This document shows, in pieces, positions 20,145 to 31,660 of a stretch of DNA of 64,000 nucleotides. The stretch comes from Pseudoips prasinana (Eukaryota; Arthropoda; Insecta; Lepidoptera; Nolidae). The DNA lies in assembly GCA_951640165.1 (NCBI GenBank), contig OX621263.1, forward strand, positions 5,416,501-5,480,500, given 5' to 3'. A model generated the notes under the pieces. It had not been told where the DNA came from. It did no database searches and saw only the letters and a program-made list of their open reading frames with translations. The position numbers and the translations under genes were made by a program. Every line of letters starts with the position of its first letter. The stretch's first letter is position 1.

Positions 20145-20275
20145 GCGCCTCGCGTCTCGGATTAGATTCCCGCGCAGGACAACTATTTGTATGAAGCCTA
20201 AGAAGTTGTTCTGAGTCTGGGTGTATTTTGTGTCCGTCTATTTTATGTTTGTAAAGTAGTTAGTACCCCGCGACA
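20145..20275 (+). repeat. SINE-D fragment, decayed
   Basis: GCGCCTCGCGTCTCGGATTA, GATTCCCGCGCAGGACAACT, then GAGTCTGGGTGTATTTTGTG. Box A is lost. Confidence 0.45.
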
Positions 20276-20473
20276 CAGCGATTCAAATCCCTAGTGCAGG
20301 TGTTGTCATTTAAAAAAAGTATCGTCAACTGCTAGATACAGGAATAACCCAAAGGCCTCCATAAAGTTGCCATTTGAAGGGTTTTGCTGTAGTCACCGCC
20401 CCTGGCATACGATTTGACGACCGCAGTTAGGTGGTAGTAAGTTTCCAGGCGAGGCTGCTGCCCTGGTGTGTCC

Positions 20474-20722
20474 CTTAGGGTCAGCGCAGACCGAGAGGAG
20501 CGCAACGGAGAGGATTTTATTAAGGCACTAGAAAATCAACTTTTTAATTATTGAAATAAAGTGCATATATGCTTGAACATTATAATGCGCGAGCATTTTG
20601 TCAGGTACAAGCATATATGCACTTTATTCCTATAGCTCTAAAGTTGATTTTCTAGTGCCTTAACAAAATCCTCTCCGCTGCTCTCCTCCTCGGTCCTCCT
20701 CTCGGTCTGCGCTGACCCTCAA
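20474..20722. mobile_element. Foldback MITE (TTAGGGTCAGCGCAGAC family), copy 2
   Basis: The same ends and inner arms as 17149-17369, slightly longer. ATTTTATTAAGGCACTAGAA is present in both arms, so the inverted repeats reach about 100 bp. A short duplication (CCTCGGTCCTCCTC) lies in the right arm. Confidence 0.85.
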
Positions 20723-20952
20723 AGGCATTTTACAACACCCACGGGATGTGGTATGGGGTAATCCTGTTATTCTTTCTGAGCCGCAAACCACGCGGCTAAT
20801 ATTTTTTATTTAACATGATTATGATTATTGAAATTTAATTTTGATTGCATCGGTCCTTCCACTATATAACATCTCGAGAGAGTTGTAAAATTCGACTAAG
20901 GGCCGCCACCTGAATGCGGTCACCAACTCGCATGCCAAGCACGGCAAACGCG

Positions 20953-21383
20953 TCCTAATGAGGGCTACCGCGTATCAATTTGCCGCTAGAGGCGCAAGCA
21001 TCGCGGCAGGTCTACGAAACGTCAAAATACACTGTTTTTGTTCGGGTTACGCTGTTTATTAATAAAAACTGCGATTATAACTAAACATTTGGGTTTAAAA
21101 CTAAATAAAAAACAAAATGAGTAACAGCTCGATGACTGTAATAAATATTTGAATAAAAAAATTAAAATCCTGTTAAAGTGTTTCATAAATAGCATGCCGC
21201 AGTGTTGTGCGGGGACTGCACAACACTGCGGCATGCTATTTATGAAACACTTTAACAGGATTTTAAATATTTTTCGTAAAAACATTCGTCGCGTCCACAA
21301 TAACAATGATTTTGATCAGCTATAGTGGACCTTCCGCGACAGTGGCGCCGACTGGTGAGCACAAAAACGGTAGCCCTCATTGC
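20953..21383. mobile_element. TIR element (AATGAGGGCTACCG ends) carrying a long hairpin
   Basis: Ends AATGAGGGCTACCG / CGGTAGCCCTCATT. Subterminal GCCGCTAGAGGCGC and AGTGGCGCCGACTGG are further palindromic motifs. The perfect hairpin 21162-21266 lies inside. No coding sequence. Confidence 0.65.
21162..21266. repeat. Perfect 49-bp inverted repeat (7-nt loop)
   Basis: Arms 21162-21210 and 21218-21266 are exact complements (for example AGCATGCCGCAGTGTTGTGC / GCACAACACTGCGGCATGCT), with loop GGGGACT. Similar in geometry, not in sequence, to 8731-8831. Confidence 0.9.
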
Positions 21384-21494
21384 AACGTTATGGAAACTTT
21401 TGAGGAGGCCTATGTCCGGTAGGAGCCGACATCTAGCTAATGGTTATACAAACAACTTATCTAAATTGATCTACACAGAACACACTCTTAGCCA

Positions 21495-21735
21495 GATGCT
21501 CTCACCAGTCCGTAAGTGATTGGCGAGGTCAAGCAACTAGGCTCGCGGTCAGTCCATAGATGGATGACCGCCAAAGAGGTTTAATTTGTGTGTCTCCGTG
21601 CTTCGGAGGGCACGTTAAGCCCTCGGTCCCGGTTGTAGCCATTAGGCAACAGTCGTTAAGCCATGTCAGAGGCCTACTGGGCGGCTTGAACAACTCTGAC
21701 ACCAGGGTAACCACTGCCCATACGATAAGTAAGTA
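21495..21735 (+). repeat. 5S-rRNA-derived SINE, best copy
   Basis: The 5S-like block GAGGTCAAGCAACTAGGCTC, GCGGTCAGTCCATAGATGGA and TGACCGCC corresponds in order to the 5S rRNA 3' half, including the pol III box C. It is followed by a conserved body (GAGGGCACGTTAAGCC, GGTCCCGGTTGTAGCCATTA, GTCAGAGGCCTACTGGGCGG) and a GTAAGTAAGTA tail. Confidence 0.75.
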
Positions 21736-21964
21736 AGTACACAGAATACTGTACGCCCCATTTTGTCAGTTATAGCGCATATTTTCGCGCTCACCGTAGT
21801 CTCGTGATCCACCGCCGCGCTGTCTGGCGGAAAATATCTATTCATTATCATCTTATTTCATTCACTTCAACTAACATATGAGTGCCGGTGGCATTGATTC
21901 TAAATCTAGTCCTTTGAAGTGACTTCAAGTGGACCTACTTACAGAAAGGTCTTATAAAACTCAA

Positions 21965-22135
21965 GGTTGTCAACGGGGGCTGCATCCGCGCACAATGACA
22001 AATTAATAACTCACGCACCAACTCTGTCAACCAGAGACGTCTACATAGCTAAAAATATTCTATGAAGCCCCCCGACAGCAATTCGAAGAGTCACCGCAAG
22101 CAAGCGCAAGCGTAAAAGTTTCATTCAAACCAGTT
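21965..22135 (-). repeat. Right arm of the inverted repeat with 19366-19550
   Basis: CCGCGCACAATGACAAATTA, CAGAGACGTCTACATAGC and CGAAGAGTCACCGCAAGC are the reverse complement of the left arm. Confidence 0.7.
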
Positions 22136-22609
22136 AAATACTTTTGTGTAATGCTCTATAAAACAGAGAAGCAAGCCAAAAAAAGTCCAATAATACATTA
22201 TTTGGAGTCAGGGACACATTGTATACATTCCACACCTTGAACTTTCTTATGTAAATACATATTATATGACTAGTTTTATTAGATTAGTTTCGTTCAGAAA
22301 AGTGTTTGGGCAAAACCATTTCAACAATGCTAATAGCCAACCTCAATGTCTTAACGATATTAAGACCACAGTATAAGAAAAACATATAGAAGGTAATCTT
22401 CGAACTGAAAGCATGCTGGGGATCTAACTAAGACAACATTTTTGTAAACTAAAATCAACATTTAGTGATGAGAGAATACATAAATACGCAATTATTATTA
22501 TATTATTATATCGCACAAAACGCAACTCAATACGTTCTCCTTAATTCTTTAAAAGTGAAAGCAGTATGCTGAAAGAAACGAAGAAACTAATATATTTAAC
22601 ATCATTTAT
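22136..22609. other. No gene recognised
   Basis: AT-rich spacer. Confidence 0.4.
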
Positions 22610-22740
22610 AGTACATACATACATAGACTCACGCCTGTTTCCCAGAGGGGTAGGCAGAGACAACGGATTTCCATTAGTCACGATCTTTGCACACGTCTTT
22701 TGCCTCGATTACTGTCATTATATTCTTCATACATTTATAG
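22610..22740 (-). mobile_element. LINE 3' end (VSAYPSGK family)
   Basis: ACATACATAGACTCACGCCT, TTCCCAGAGGGGTAGGCAGA, GACAACGGATTTCCATTAGT: the reverse of 55270-55505, truncated after about 130 bp. Confidence 0.6.
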
Positions 22741-22974
22741 TAGCTTTGTATAATTGGATCAGGTACTGTATTGACAAGTCAAACATTAACCAAACCTGGC
22801 TTTGGTTAAAGCCACTATGGTGGCTGTTATTTATGGTTGTAATCCTTTAGTTAAACAACTAATATCTTGAAGGTTTTGTCAAAATTATTTATGATTATTT
22901 AATACTAATAGTCAACACTTACTAGTTTTAGATATAATTTACTAATACATCTTGTCTGAATAATAATATAATAA

Positions 22975-23165
22975 TAATAAGAGCAGGCGAGGATACAGAA
23001 GGCGGCAATTATGGGAACGGCACGCATCGTGAGGAGGTTCCTCACTCTGTCGCCCTGACCACCGGCGGCCTAGGGCGTATAACCCCGCCGCCGGGGAGCT
23101 CTGTTTTTTACGTATTTATTTGTGTATTATTGTTTTATATATCGATTTTATAAGAATAAATATGT
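22975..23165 (+). mobile_element. LINE 3' tail with proline/glycine-rich end
   Basis: GGAACGGCACGCATCGTGAG and GAGGTTCCTCACTCTGTCGC, then ACCGGCGGCCTAGGG and CCGCCGCCGGGGAGCTCTG: a GC-rich 3' UTR type of lepidopteran non-LTR elements. One frame reads AAIMGTARIVRRFLTL before a stop. Confidence 0.45.
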
Positions 23166-23194
23166 ATTAAATATGAAAATAAATAAATAAGTTG

Positions 23195-23448
23195 GAATAA
23201 TAATAATATCTGGGGACAATGTCACACAGATCAGCCTAGCCCCAAACTAAGCAAAGCTTGTACTATGGGTACCAGGCGACGATATACATACTTATATAGA
23301 TAGATAAATACTTATATACATAGAAAACATCCATGACTCAGAAACAAATATTCGTGCTCATCACACAAATATTTGCACTTACCGGGATTCGAACCCAGGA
23401 CCACCAGCTTCGTAGGCAGGATCACTACCAACTAAGCTACGGTGACCG
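23195..23448 (-). repeat. SINE-A, full length
   Basis: AATATCTGGGGACAATGTCA through GGATTCGAACCCAGGACCAC to AGCTACGGTGACC: the complete reverse copy with an ATT-type tail. Confidence 0.85.
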
Positions 23449-23489
23449 TCTTCGAATAGTTCTGTCTATATCGAGGTAAGAATTCAATT

Positions 23490-23620
23490 GAACCTTTTGA
23501 GGACAGCTACGATCGCGCTTTATTGCTACCTCCGGATCCCCAACTGAGAAGATCCAGCGAAACAAACTCAGCGGGTTCATCTACGACATCTACCGCTTTG
23601 AACACAGTCCAGGGCGACTG
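23490..23620 (+). repeat. Dispersed repeat paired with 63080-63235
   Basis: Shares TCGCGCTTTATTGCTACC, CCCCAACTGAGAAGA and CCAGCGAAACAAACTCAG with the copy near the window end. Probably a LINE 3' fragment; class unknown. Confidence 0.55.
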
Positions 23621-23651
23621 AACGATCCGCCGATTACGATAATCGGCGAAT

Positions 23652-23874
23652 TAGGCTAAGTCACCGAACATCGATTTCTTAAATGGCGTTCTAATAAATA
23701 AAGATTAAAAATGACTTAATCGGCTTCCATCAGCACATGTGACGTCATAAATGGTCCGGAATCAATTGTCAACGTTGAAGCCGATTTAATGATTGATTAA
23801 GTCATTTTTAACCTTTATTTATTTGAACACCATTTAAGAAATCGATGTTCGGCGACTTAGCCCGTAGAGGCCCT
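23652..23874. mobile_element. CRE-MITE copy 3 (inverted orientation)
   Basis: TAGGCTAAGTCACCGAACAT and GTTCGGCGACTTAGCCCGTA ends. The centre reads CACATGTGACGTCA, i.e. the same TGACGTCACATGTG on the other strand. Confidence 0.8.
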
Positions 23875-24104
23875 GTTGCTAACTAGAAAACACGTTGCTA
23901 CGCTGCTACGCTAGCGCTGCACGCTACGGTATTCTGCTACGACGAGATTAATAGCTGTGTACAATTATTCTATTTTACTACTAAGTGGGTGTGTCATGTG
24001 ATTCATTTATGTACAGCTGTTATTAAACTTGTTTTCGAATGTCACGAAACATGATGTTATCTCAACTAGATTTGTTGACTTTTATTATCAACTCGTACCT
24101 ATTA

Positions 24105-24435
24105 TTTGCTGTGTGGTGACGGCGGCGAATATTCAATTCAATTTATTCATGAATAATTTACATTGTGTGTGAATATTATATAAACATGAAACAATACAAA
24201 TGAAATAATTAATTAATAGAATATCATCACCCCATCTCATCCCGTGGGCGGCGAAATAGACCCGAGGTAATATCTTCCAGAGGAAGGGCAGCAGCTTCTT
24301 TCTGTGTACTATGACCATCCACTGCGATCGCCAACCTGTCTGCCAAGCGTGGCGATTACGGCATATCCCTCCAAGATGATTCTTGGGGGAGGGTTTTGTT
24401 CACCAGTAGACTTATATGGTGTTATGATGATGACC
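24105..24435 (+). mobile_element. RTE-tail interrupted by a short AT-rich insert
   Basis: GCTGTGTGGTGACGGCGGCG, then about 95 bp of AT-rich sequence (24131-24225), then ATCATCACCCCATCTCATCC, the 3' UTR motifs and a GATGATGA end. Confidence 0.6.
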
Positions 24436-24584
24436 TTTAAATTACTCTGTTATGAATTGTAGAGACAAAATTAAACTTGCCGAGGTGAAGACTGTCTTCA
24501 TTCTATTGGAGTCTTGCGCACACGTCATCGTGTAAAACGTAAAGCAAAAGACTTTTTTTTTGTTTTGGGCATATTAACATTATC

Positions 24585-24712
24585 ATATTCGCCGAAAGTC
24601 ATCCATTGCTGAACAAAGGCCAAACCCACAACTGCCGGTGTTGGGGTACTCGCATCCAGCGGCTTCCATCGACTCTCATAAGATCATCGGTCTATCTTCA
24701 CTTCCTATAGAC
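24585..24712 (-). mobile_element. RTE-tail fragment
   Basis: TCGCCGAAAGTCATCCATTG, CTGAACAAAGGCC and CGCATCCAGCGGCTTCC, in the reverse orientation. Confidence 0.55.
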
Positions 24713-24724
24713 TTGTAGGGAGCG

Positions 24725-24925
24725 TTCAGGGCTATGTTGGGACTACCTCGCTACTGCAGTGCCTCAGTTTGTTCGCCGAGGCGCGAAATGATTGTTTGAT
24801 ACAACATTGCGCAAGCGCGGCACATCTATGGTGCGCAGGGTGCGGGCTAGTTCCTACATAGTGCTGAAAGTGATCGCGGACAGGATAGACTGTCCGTTTA
24901 TAAGAAGACGCTGCGACATGCATGT
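24725..24925 (+). pseudogene. Decayed LINE-like coding remnant
   Basis: Two overlapping frames give peptide-like stretches (YVGTTSLLQCLSLFAEARND; RVRASSYIVLKVIADRIDCP). The second resembles a recurring insect LINE segment. No intact domain. Confidence 0.3.
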
Positions 24926-25679
24926 CGTTATCAAACTCGTTTTAATATGTTACGTAAACATGTTGTTATGTTATGTTATCTTAAGTTGACTACGCATGTT
25001 CACTTTCACTGTTTATAACTGTTTATTGCTTTGTTTTTAATTAGTGTTTTAAAATGTATCTTACGCCAAACGGCTCACGCAGTTTGTAGGCGATTCGTTC
25101 ATTTTCTAAAAGGTTTATTTTATTATAATTAAACAATTTATTTTAAGTATCTTACACCCTACTTACTAACAAATTTCATATCACAAGACGTCTTTAGAAA
25201 GTAGAGTACACTTTAGTGCACCAAAAGAAACAATACATGTCTTACAAATAAGCAAATACAGGTACAACCGGCGCGCGGCGGTCTTATTGCTTTGTAGCAA
25301 TCGCTTCCAGACAACCGTTGGGTGGACAAGGAAAACAGTAAGTTAGAAAAGGCAGTAGCTGTAGGTGTACAGTCAAATATTCAACGTTATGTACTTATAT
25401 ACAATTTACATAAACATTTTTATATTTTAAATACTAATAATACTATACTATAATAATATACTAATTTAAATTAAATTTTCTTTTTTTACCTCATTTAATA
25501 AATAATCTTTGTATCATCACTATATTTATTAAAGAACCTAAGTAGTATATATTTTCCTGTTCTTTCCCCATAATAATTATTTCCCCGCAATTCTTCCAGC
25601 TTTCGCTTATATTTGGACCTCACACTGTATTTAGGTACAGGTTTGTAACTTATCCCAGCCTTAGCCTTAGCTTAGCTTA
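24926..25679. other. No gene recognised
   Basis: AT-rich. Short local duplications of GTTATGTTATG near 24964; otherwise plain. Confidence 0.4.
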
Positions 25680-25775
25680 TGCCGATAGAGCAAGATCGGC
25701 AATTGTGGAGATCTTTGGGGGAGGTCTTTGTCCTGCAGTTGACGTATTTCGGTGATATGACGATGACGATGATAA
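25680..25775 (+). mobile_element. RTE-tail fragment
   Basis: CAATTGTGGAGATCTTTGGG, GGAGGTCTTTGTCCTGCAGT, then GATATGACGATGACGATG. Confidence 0.6.
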
Positions 25776-25871
25776 CGCCACAATCCAATACCTAATCTTA
25801 AATTACAGTTTTAAAATACAGAAACGACTTCAACTTAAATTTAAAAATTTTAATAATAATTTCGAATTTGA

Positions 25872-26136
25872 CGATCACCGTAGCCTAGTTGATAGTGCTC
25901 CTGTCTACGAAGCTGGTGGTCCTGGGTTCGAATCCCGGTAAGTGCAAATATTTGTGTGATGAGCACGAATATTTGTTTCTGAGTCGTGGATGTTTTCTAT
26001 GTGTATAAGTATATATCTATCTATATAAGTATGTATATCGTCGCCTGGTACCCATAGCACAAGCTTTGCTTAGTTTGGAGCTAGGATGATCTGTGTGACA
26101 TTATCCCTAGATATTATTATTATTATTTTTTTTTTA
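25872..26136 (+). repeat. SINE-A, full length
   Basis: GATCACCGTAGCCTAGTTGA, box B GGGTTCGAATCCCGG, the shared tail, ATT then T-run ending. Confidence 0.85.
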
Positions 26137-27239
26137 TTATATTATAATATTTTACTTCAACCTGTCTATAAAACAAACGATTTGAACACAACTTGTATGA
26201 GATAATTCTGAAAGCATCTACCACCAAATAAAAAATGAGAAAACGAGCCTTACAGCAGTCGCATATGAATTGTAAAGAAGTCCAAGGAAGTTTTCACTTC
26301 AAAAACATAAAATCGAAATAATAATCTCCTTTGAAATCATTTAAAAATAAAATCATTACAAAATTGACGACGCGATGCAGCCAAGTCTTCGTTGTTTGAT
26401 CGAACTTTAATGATCCATCAAATATGGATGGTGTATAATAATCTTCAAGGCAATCAAGTTGTTCAGAAGCCACTGAGATAATAAACCGCTTGTTATGTAA
26501 CAAATAATTATACTTATTGTATTCAAAACAACATAGTGTTACAATACAGACATGTTTCTCATAATAAAGAACTCGACAGACATAGCAATAATGCTCCTAG
26601 CCGAATTATAGCCGATATGATAGAACCGTAAACCTGGGGATCTTGCGGAGTAAGCGGAGTGACCTCTGAATGCGTGACGAGAGCGTTACGAAAAGTGTGA
26701 TCGGTATAATTAGTGAAGATAGAAAGAGAGAGAGAGAGAGAGTTACGTTTGGCTTAATGTAGGGGCAAGAGAAAGAGGTGCGAAACATTTTCTTTCCTCT
26801 CATAATCTTTTATTATTGTTAGAGCCTGTCAGACTAACTGTTCGTTGTTTAAAATTCGTAAATAAGTATATAGTTTTTCGGTAATTCCTAAAGTTATGTT
26901 ATGTGGTTTTCACCTAACACTTGATTGAATCTAGGTGATTTATGGTTTGTTATTTTCCTTTAAATAGCCTTCTAAAAAAACAAACCTTTCGCTGCTTGGA
27001 CGAAATGCGAAAAGAATGAGAATAAGTAGGTCTCAGGAATCCCCGGAACCTTTGTGCATTTTCTACAGGTGAAGTGCATTTTGTACAAAGTTATAAGGCC
27101 TTATTTCACAATTTCTTTATTACTCCGTGGCTTCCATTAGGTACCCTCTTTTAGCTTTCTTACTCTTATCTAAAATACGAGGTTTAGTTTTAGAGTCTTA
27201 TTTTGTCAGATCTTGTATATTTTTAAATACATACATATA
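26137..27239. other. No gene recognised; GA microsatellite
   Basis: AT-rich. A GA dinucleotide run at 26725-26742 and a short SINE-B tail piece at 26590-26620. No coherent frame. Confidence 0.4.
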
Positions 27240-27620
27240 ATACTTATGTATGTATTTAGAAATATACAAGGTGTAACAAAAAAGAAGAAATAACAACCAG
27301 ACACAGAACAAAATATGGTGCTCATCACAAAAAAAAACTTGTGTGTACTTATGTACACGCGTTAGAAGTTATACTTCTTAATATACAACTTGAACATAGT
27401 TATCAATTTTCATACCACCTAGAACTAACGTCATGTTGTTATTTTTACGATGCGCGCGCATCGTAAAAATTCACTCTCATACATTTTCATACCACCTAGA
27501 ACTAACTTCATGCTGTTAAATTTTTTGGTGTCGGTGTGCGCGCGCATCGTAAAAATTCACTCTCATCATTTTTCTCCATCGCGCCAAAAGAAGTATAACT
27601 TCAAAAAGATTTGATCTGTG
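27240..27620. repeat. Repeat with a perfect 30-bp palindrome and internal duplication
   Basis: ATTTTTACGATGCGC / GCGCATCGTAAAAAT at 27441-27470 is a perfect palindrome. TTTCATACCACCTAGAACTA occurs at 27408 and 27486. The outer motifs GTTAGAAGTTATACTTCTT and AAGAAGTATAACTTC face each other. Confidence 0.65.
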
Positions 27621-27692
27621 TGGTGACCGAACCTACGACTTCTGGCTCAGTAGTCAGAGTCACTTACCACTACACCAACAGGCCAGTCAATT
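27612..27692 (-). repeat. SINE-E head fragment
   Basis: GGTGACCGAACCTACGACTT and CACTACACCAACAGGCCAGT are the reversed tRNA-like head. Confidence 0.6.
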
Positions 27693-28215
27693 TGTAGTCT
27701 CCAGCAAAAAAAAAACAACTTCCACTGCGCAATAGACAAACAACTTCCTTTTGGATTCAACAGGACGTAACTACATTTAAGTTTTTATTTACCCAGTCCA
27801 ATTATCTTTTTGTTCGAATTCAAAATTCAAATAAAAAATATATCTATCTATCTCTTTCTAGCAACGAACATAAGTGCAACGCACTTTGTACCATAAACAA
27901 GCTTGTCCTTCGCGTCTAGACGCAAGATGGCGGCACAAAGTCCATTTATTTTGGCGCTCAAAAGTTGGCTTGTGTATGAGTAACAGTATTTCCGCGGCAA
28001 CTCCGGATATTATTATGTCGTTTCGTTACTAATGTAAATATAATTGGTACTTTTACGTGTCAGTTTCCATGGTCATGGGATGACTGTCGTTTTTAAAAGA
28101 AATCAGCTGATGCCAAAACGCCTCGTGTTTTAGCGGAGATTCAAATGTCATGATGTTACCAAGGACCATTACTACTAATGCTGGCGATACTTTTTTGTTA
28201 CACCACTAAACTAAT
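27693..28215. other. No gene recognised
   Basis: Mixed-composition spacer; no repeat match within the window. Confidence 0.4.
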
Positions 28216-28471
28216 TTAAATATCACCATAGCCTAGTTGGTAGTGCTCCTGCCTACGAAGCTGGTGGTCCTGGGTTCGAATCCCGGTAAGTGCAAATATT
28301 TGTGTGATGAGCACGAATATTTGTTTCTGAGTCATGGATGTTTTCTATGTATATAAGTATTTATCTACCTATATAAGTATGTATATCGTCGCCTGGTACC
28401 CATAGTACAAGCTTTGTTTATTTTGGGGCTAGGATGATCTGTGTGTCATTGTCCCGAGATATTATTATTAT
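28216..28471 (+). repeat. SINE-A, full length
   Basis: TATCACCATAGCCTAGTTGG, box B GGGTTCGAATCCCGG, tail with ATTATTATTATC. Confidence 0.85.
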
Positions 28472-28674
28472 CTCTCTTTTCTTATCTTCTTCTCTTTCTC
28501 CTAGGTATGACGTTAAACTGCCTTGCATTCGACAAGTATATTCGAATGTATTAATGCGGTTCTCTCCCGTACTGTACAAAAGACTGTTTCAACAGGTCTG
28601 GCGGACTTGGCGGAACAGCAGGGCAATGATGGATGGCCAAAGTAAACGGTAGAGAGCATACAGTTACCGTTGGT

Positions 28675-28880
28675 TAAACATATCATCCGATCTCTCCTCT
28701 GGTCGTAGCGGTTCTCCACTCCACTGGAGTTAGGAGGGGGAGAGGGAGTGCGTGCATCTGTGTCTGCGCGAACACTTATGCACCTCGATATCTCCTGCGC
28801 ACCGGACGGCTTCTGAAAAATATCTGATGAGAGTTAGGAGCCGTCGCCGTGATCGAATTCGGTCTGGAGTGATCATCATC
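28675..28880 (+). repeat. SINE-B 3' part, diverged
   Basis: GTGTCTGCGCGAACACTTAT, GCACCTCGATATCTCC and GCCGTGATCGAATTCGGTCT follow the SINE-B body order, with many changes. Confidence 0.45.
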
Positions 28881-29094
28881 AAATCTCTCTTTATTATATC
28901 TCGTAGAAAGGGACGGAGCATTACATAGGACCGACAAACTATTTCAACTGCTTATAATATGCGTGTGTATGACACCTCTATATCCCCCCTCCCCTTACTA
29001 TTGCAAGGCATACGAGCATGTCAAAAAATAACTACATCAAATATTTTATGATACTAATTGACAGAGGCAGCAATTGATGCATTCACTTATTGCC

Positions 29095-29190
29095 TGTGTC
29101 AATATGCCTACCTGCTCTACATGTCCCGGGACGATGGTTAATCTCCATAAACACTGATCGCCGTGGCCGAAATTTTACCAGGAGGACATA
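29095..29190 (+). repeat. SINE-B 3' end
   Basis: ATGTCCCGGGACGATGGTTA, ATCTCCATAAACACTGATCG, CCGTGGCCGAAATTTTACCA then GGAGGACATA. Confidence 0.55.
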
Positions 29191-29647
29191 AATAGTATCT
29201 CTCTTACAAGAAAACCAGTCAGAATCCTATTAATAAAAACTAAAATAACATCATTAACAGTGCTCAATTGGCAGTAAAAACGTTAGTAGGTAACTGATTG
29301 CAAAACAAAATATTCCACTACTAACCCAGTTGCTCGAACAAACTTAACAATCACCTAGAATTTCTAAACAATCATTCTAAATAGTCACAATAATTCAATT
29401 GTCATGAGAAAAACATAGCAATTAGCCAGGCTATTACGAGAATTGAGATGCCAAACGTGTATTTTGAAGCAGTCATTTTCATTCAGCTGTTTTTAAGTTT
29501 GCTAAAGTTTGACGAAAGATTCAGTTAACTGTTATTCATGGCACAACTCATGTCATGAATGTTATTAATTCATAATATTAATAACTTATTTTTATTAAAG
29601 ATTAAATTCCGATTTAATAGATCAATTATTATTGACTTAATAACAAA
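29191..29647. other. No gene recognised
   Basis: AT-rich spacer. Confidence 0.4.
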
Positions 29648-29885
29648 AACATCGGTCCGTAAGTAATCGACTACGTAAAACACCTATCTACACACGCGGA
29701 CAATCGATAGACGGGTGACAGTTAGTGGTTTTATCTATGAGGCTTAGAAGATTCCGTGCTTCGGAAGGAACGTTAAGCTTTCGGACCCGGTTGTTTAATA
29801 ACAACCGGTACCTACAGCTTGACGTGCCCGACAATAATTGATAAACCATGTCTGAGGCCTACAGGGGGCTTGATCAATTCTGATA
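29648..29885 (+). repeat. 5S-rRNA-derived SINE, diverged head
   Basis: GGTCCGTAAGTAATCGACTA start, then a weak 5S block (GGACAATCGATAGACGGGTG), then the body (GTGCTTCGGAAGGAACGTTA, GGACCCGGTTGTTTAATAAC, CATGTCTGAGGCCTACAGGG) matching 21495. Confidence 0.6.
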
Positions 29886-29929
29886 AATATGAGTTTGCCA
29901 GAAATGAAAGTCTTCTAAATGCCACTTTC

Positions 29930-30183
29930 ATCATCATCATCTTCATTTCAGCTGATTGAAGTACACTGCTGGACAAGCCTCCCCCAAGAATCAACCTGGG
30001 GAGATATGCCATAATCGCCACGCTTGGCAGACGGGTTGGCGATCGCAGTAAGATGGTCATAGTACTCAGAAACAAGCTGCTGGCCGTCCTCTGGTAGATA
30101 TTCCCTCGGGTCGACTTCTGCGCCCCCACGGGATGAGATAGGGTGATCATATTCTGATATTCGCCGTCGTCACAACACAGCCC
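29930..30183 (-). mobile_element. RTE-tail
   Basis: TCATCATCATCTTCATTTCA, ACACTGCTGGACAAGCCTCC, GCCACGCTTGGCAGACGGGT, then CGCCCCCACGGGATGAGATA. Confidence 0.65.
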
Positions 30184-30559
30184 TTTAGAAGATCCTTATT
30201 ACCCTGTGTTATCTACATTATTTATATAAATAAAGTATACTAAGATGTAGGTTATGATAGCCTTGACAACAACATGTTTATTGCACTCGACATGTTCATT
30301 CCGAAGTGTGTAGGAGTTTCGTTGAAGTTTGATGACTGGCTCCTTTGACCGAATTGCGTAATAGCTGAGTAATTCACACACAACAAAAAGGAATAAGATC
30401 TTCTCCAGAATTTGTAGGAGTTAACCAATATTTTTTTCTTATTTTATTGAAAATGGTATACATTTACATCTTCACATTTTTGAAAAACTACATATTAGTC
30501 TGTCTGCAGCGTTCTCGCTCTCTGTTATAAGTTTATTACTTAATTGTTATTATATTCAA
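30184..30559. other. No gene recognised
   Basis: AT-rich spacer. Confidence 0.4.
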
Positions 30560-31125
<566 letters not shown>

Positions 31126-31221
31126 TAAAATGGTACTTATGACATTTCTCAATACAAAGTACCTACAGTACAAAATATCTTTGCTTTTTGTTTTAAAAAA
31201 TACTAATTATCTTAATCAAGA

Positions 31222-31415
31222 ATTTACATACATACATACATACATAGACTCACGCCTCTTTCCCAGAGAGGTAGACAGAGACAACGGATTTACATTTGTC
31301 AAGATCTTTGCATACTTCTTTTGCCTCGATTACTGTCATTATATTCTTCATACATGCTCGCCGGTTTAGGGTACTTCTGACCTGCCCTTTCTTGAGAACA
31401 TCTCCAATTTGGAGA
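31222..31415 (-). mobile_element. LINE 3' end (VSAYPSGK family)
   Basis: ACATACATACATAGACTCAC, TCCCAGAGAGGTAGACAGAG, TTCATACATGCTCGCCGGTT: the reverse of 55270-55505, longer than the 22610 copy. Confidence 0.65.
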
Positions 31416-31660
31416 AGAATTGGAATTAATCAAGAATTTATTATATTAATTTGTAAGTGTAGTTAATATACCTACCTAATTTATAAGCGAGCATAACTAC
31501 TTGTAATGTTTAAAATCATGTTTCCGGTTAGCAGCTGGAATAGTAATGGCAATGACACTAAACAAAGGAAAACCTAGAAGCGGCAAACAAAGGGAAATTG
31601 CAAAATTGTGGCAAAGGCAGACTGCATGTATGACGAGACAGTCCAAACCTATAATAAGAA

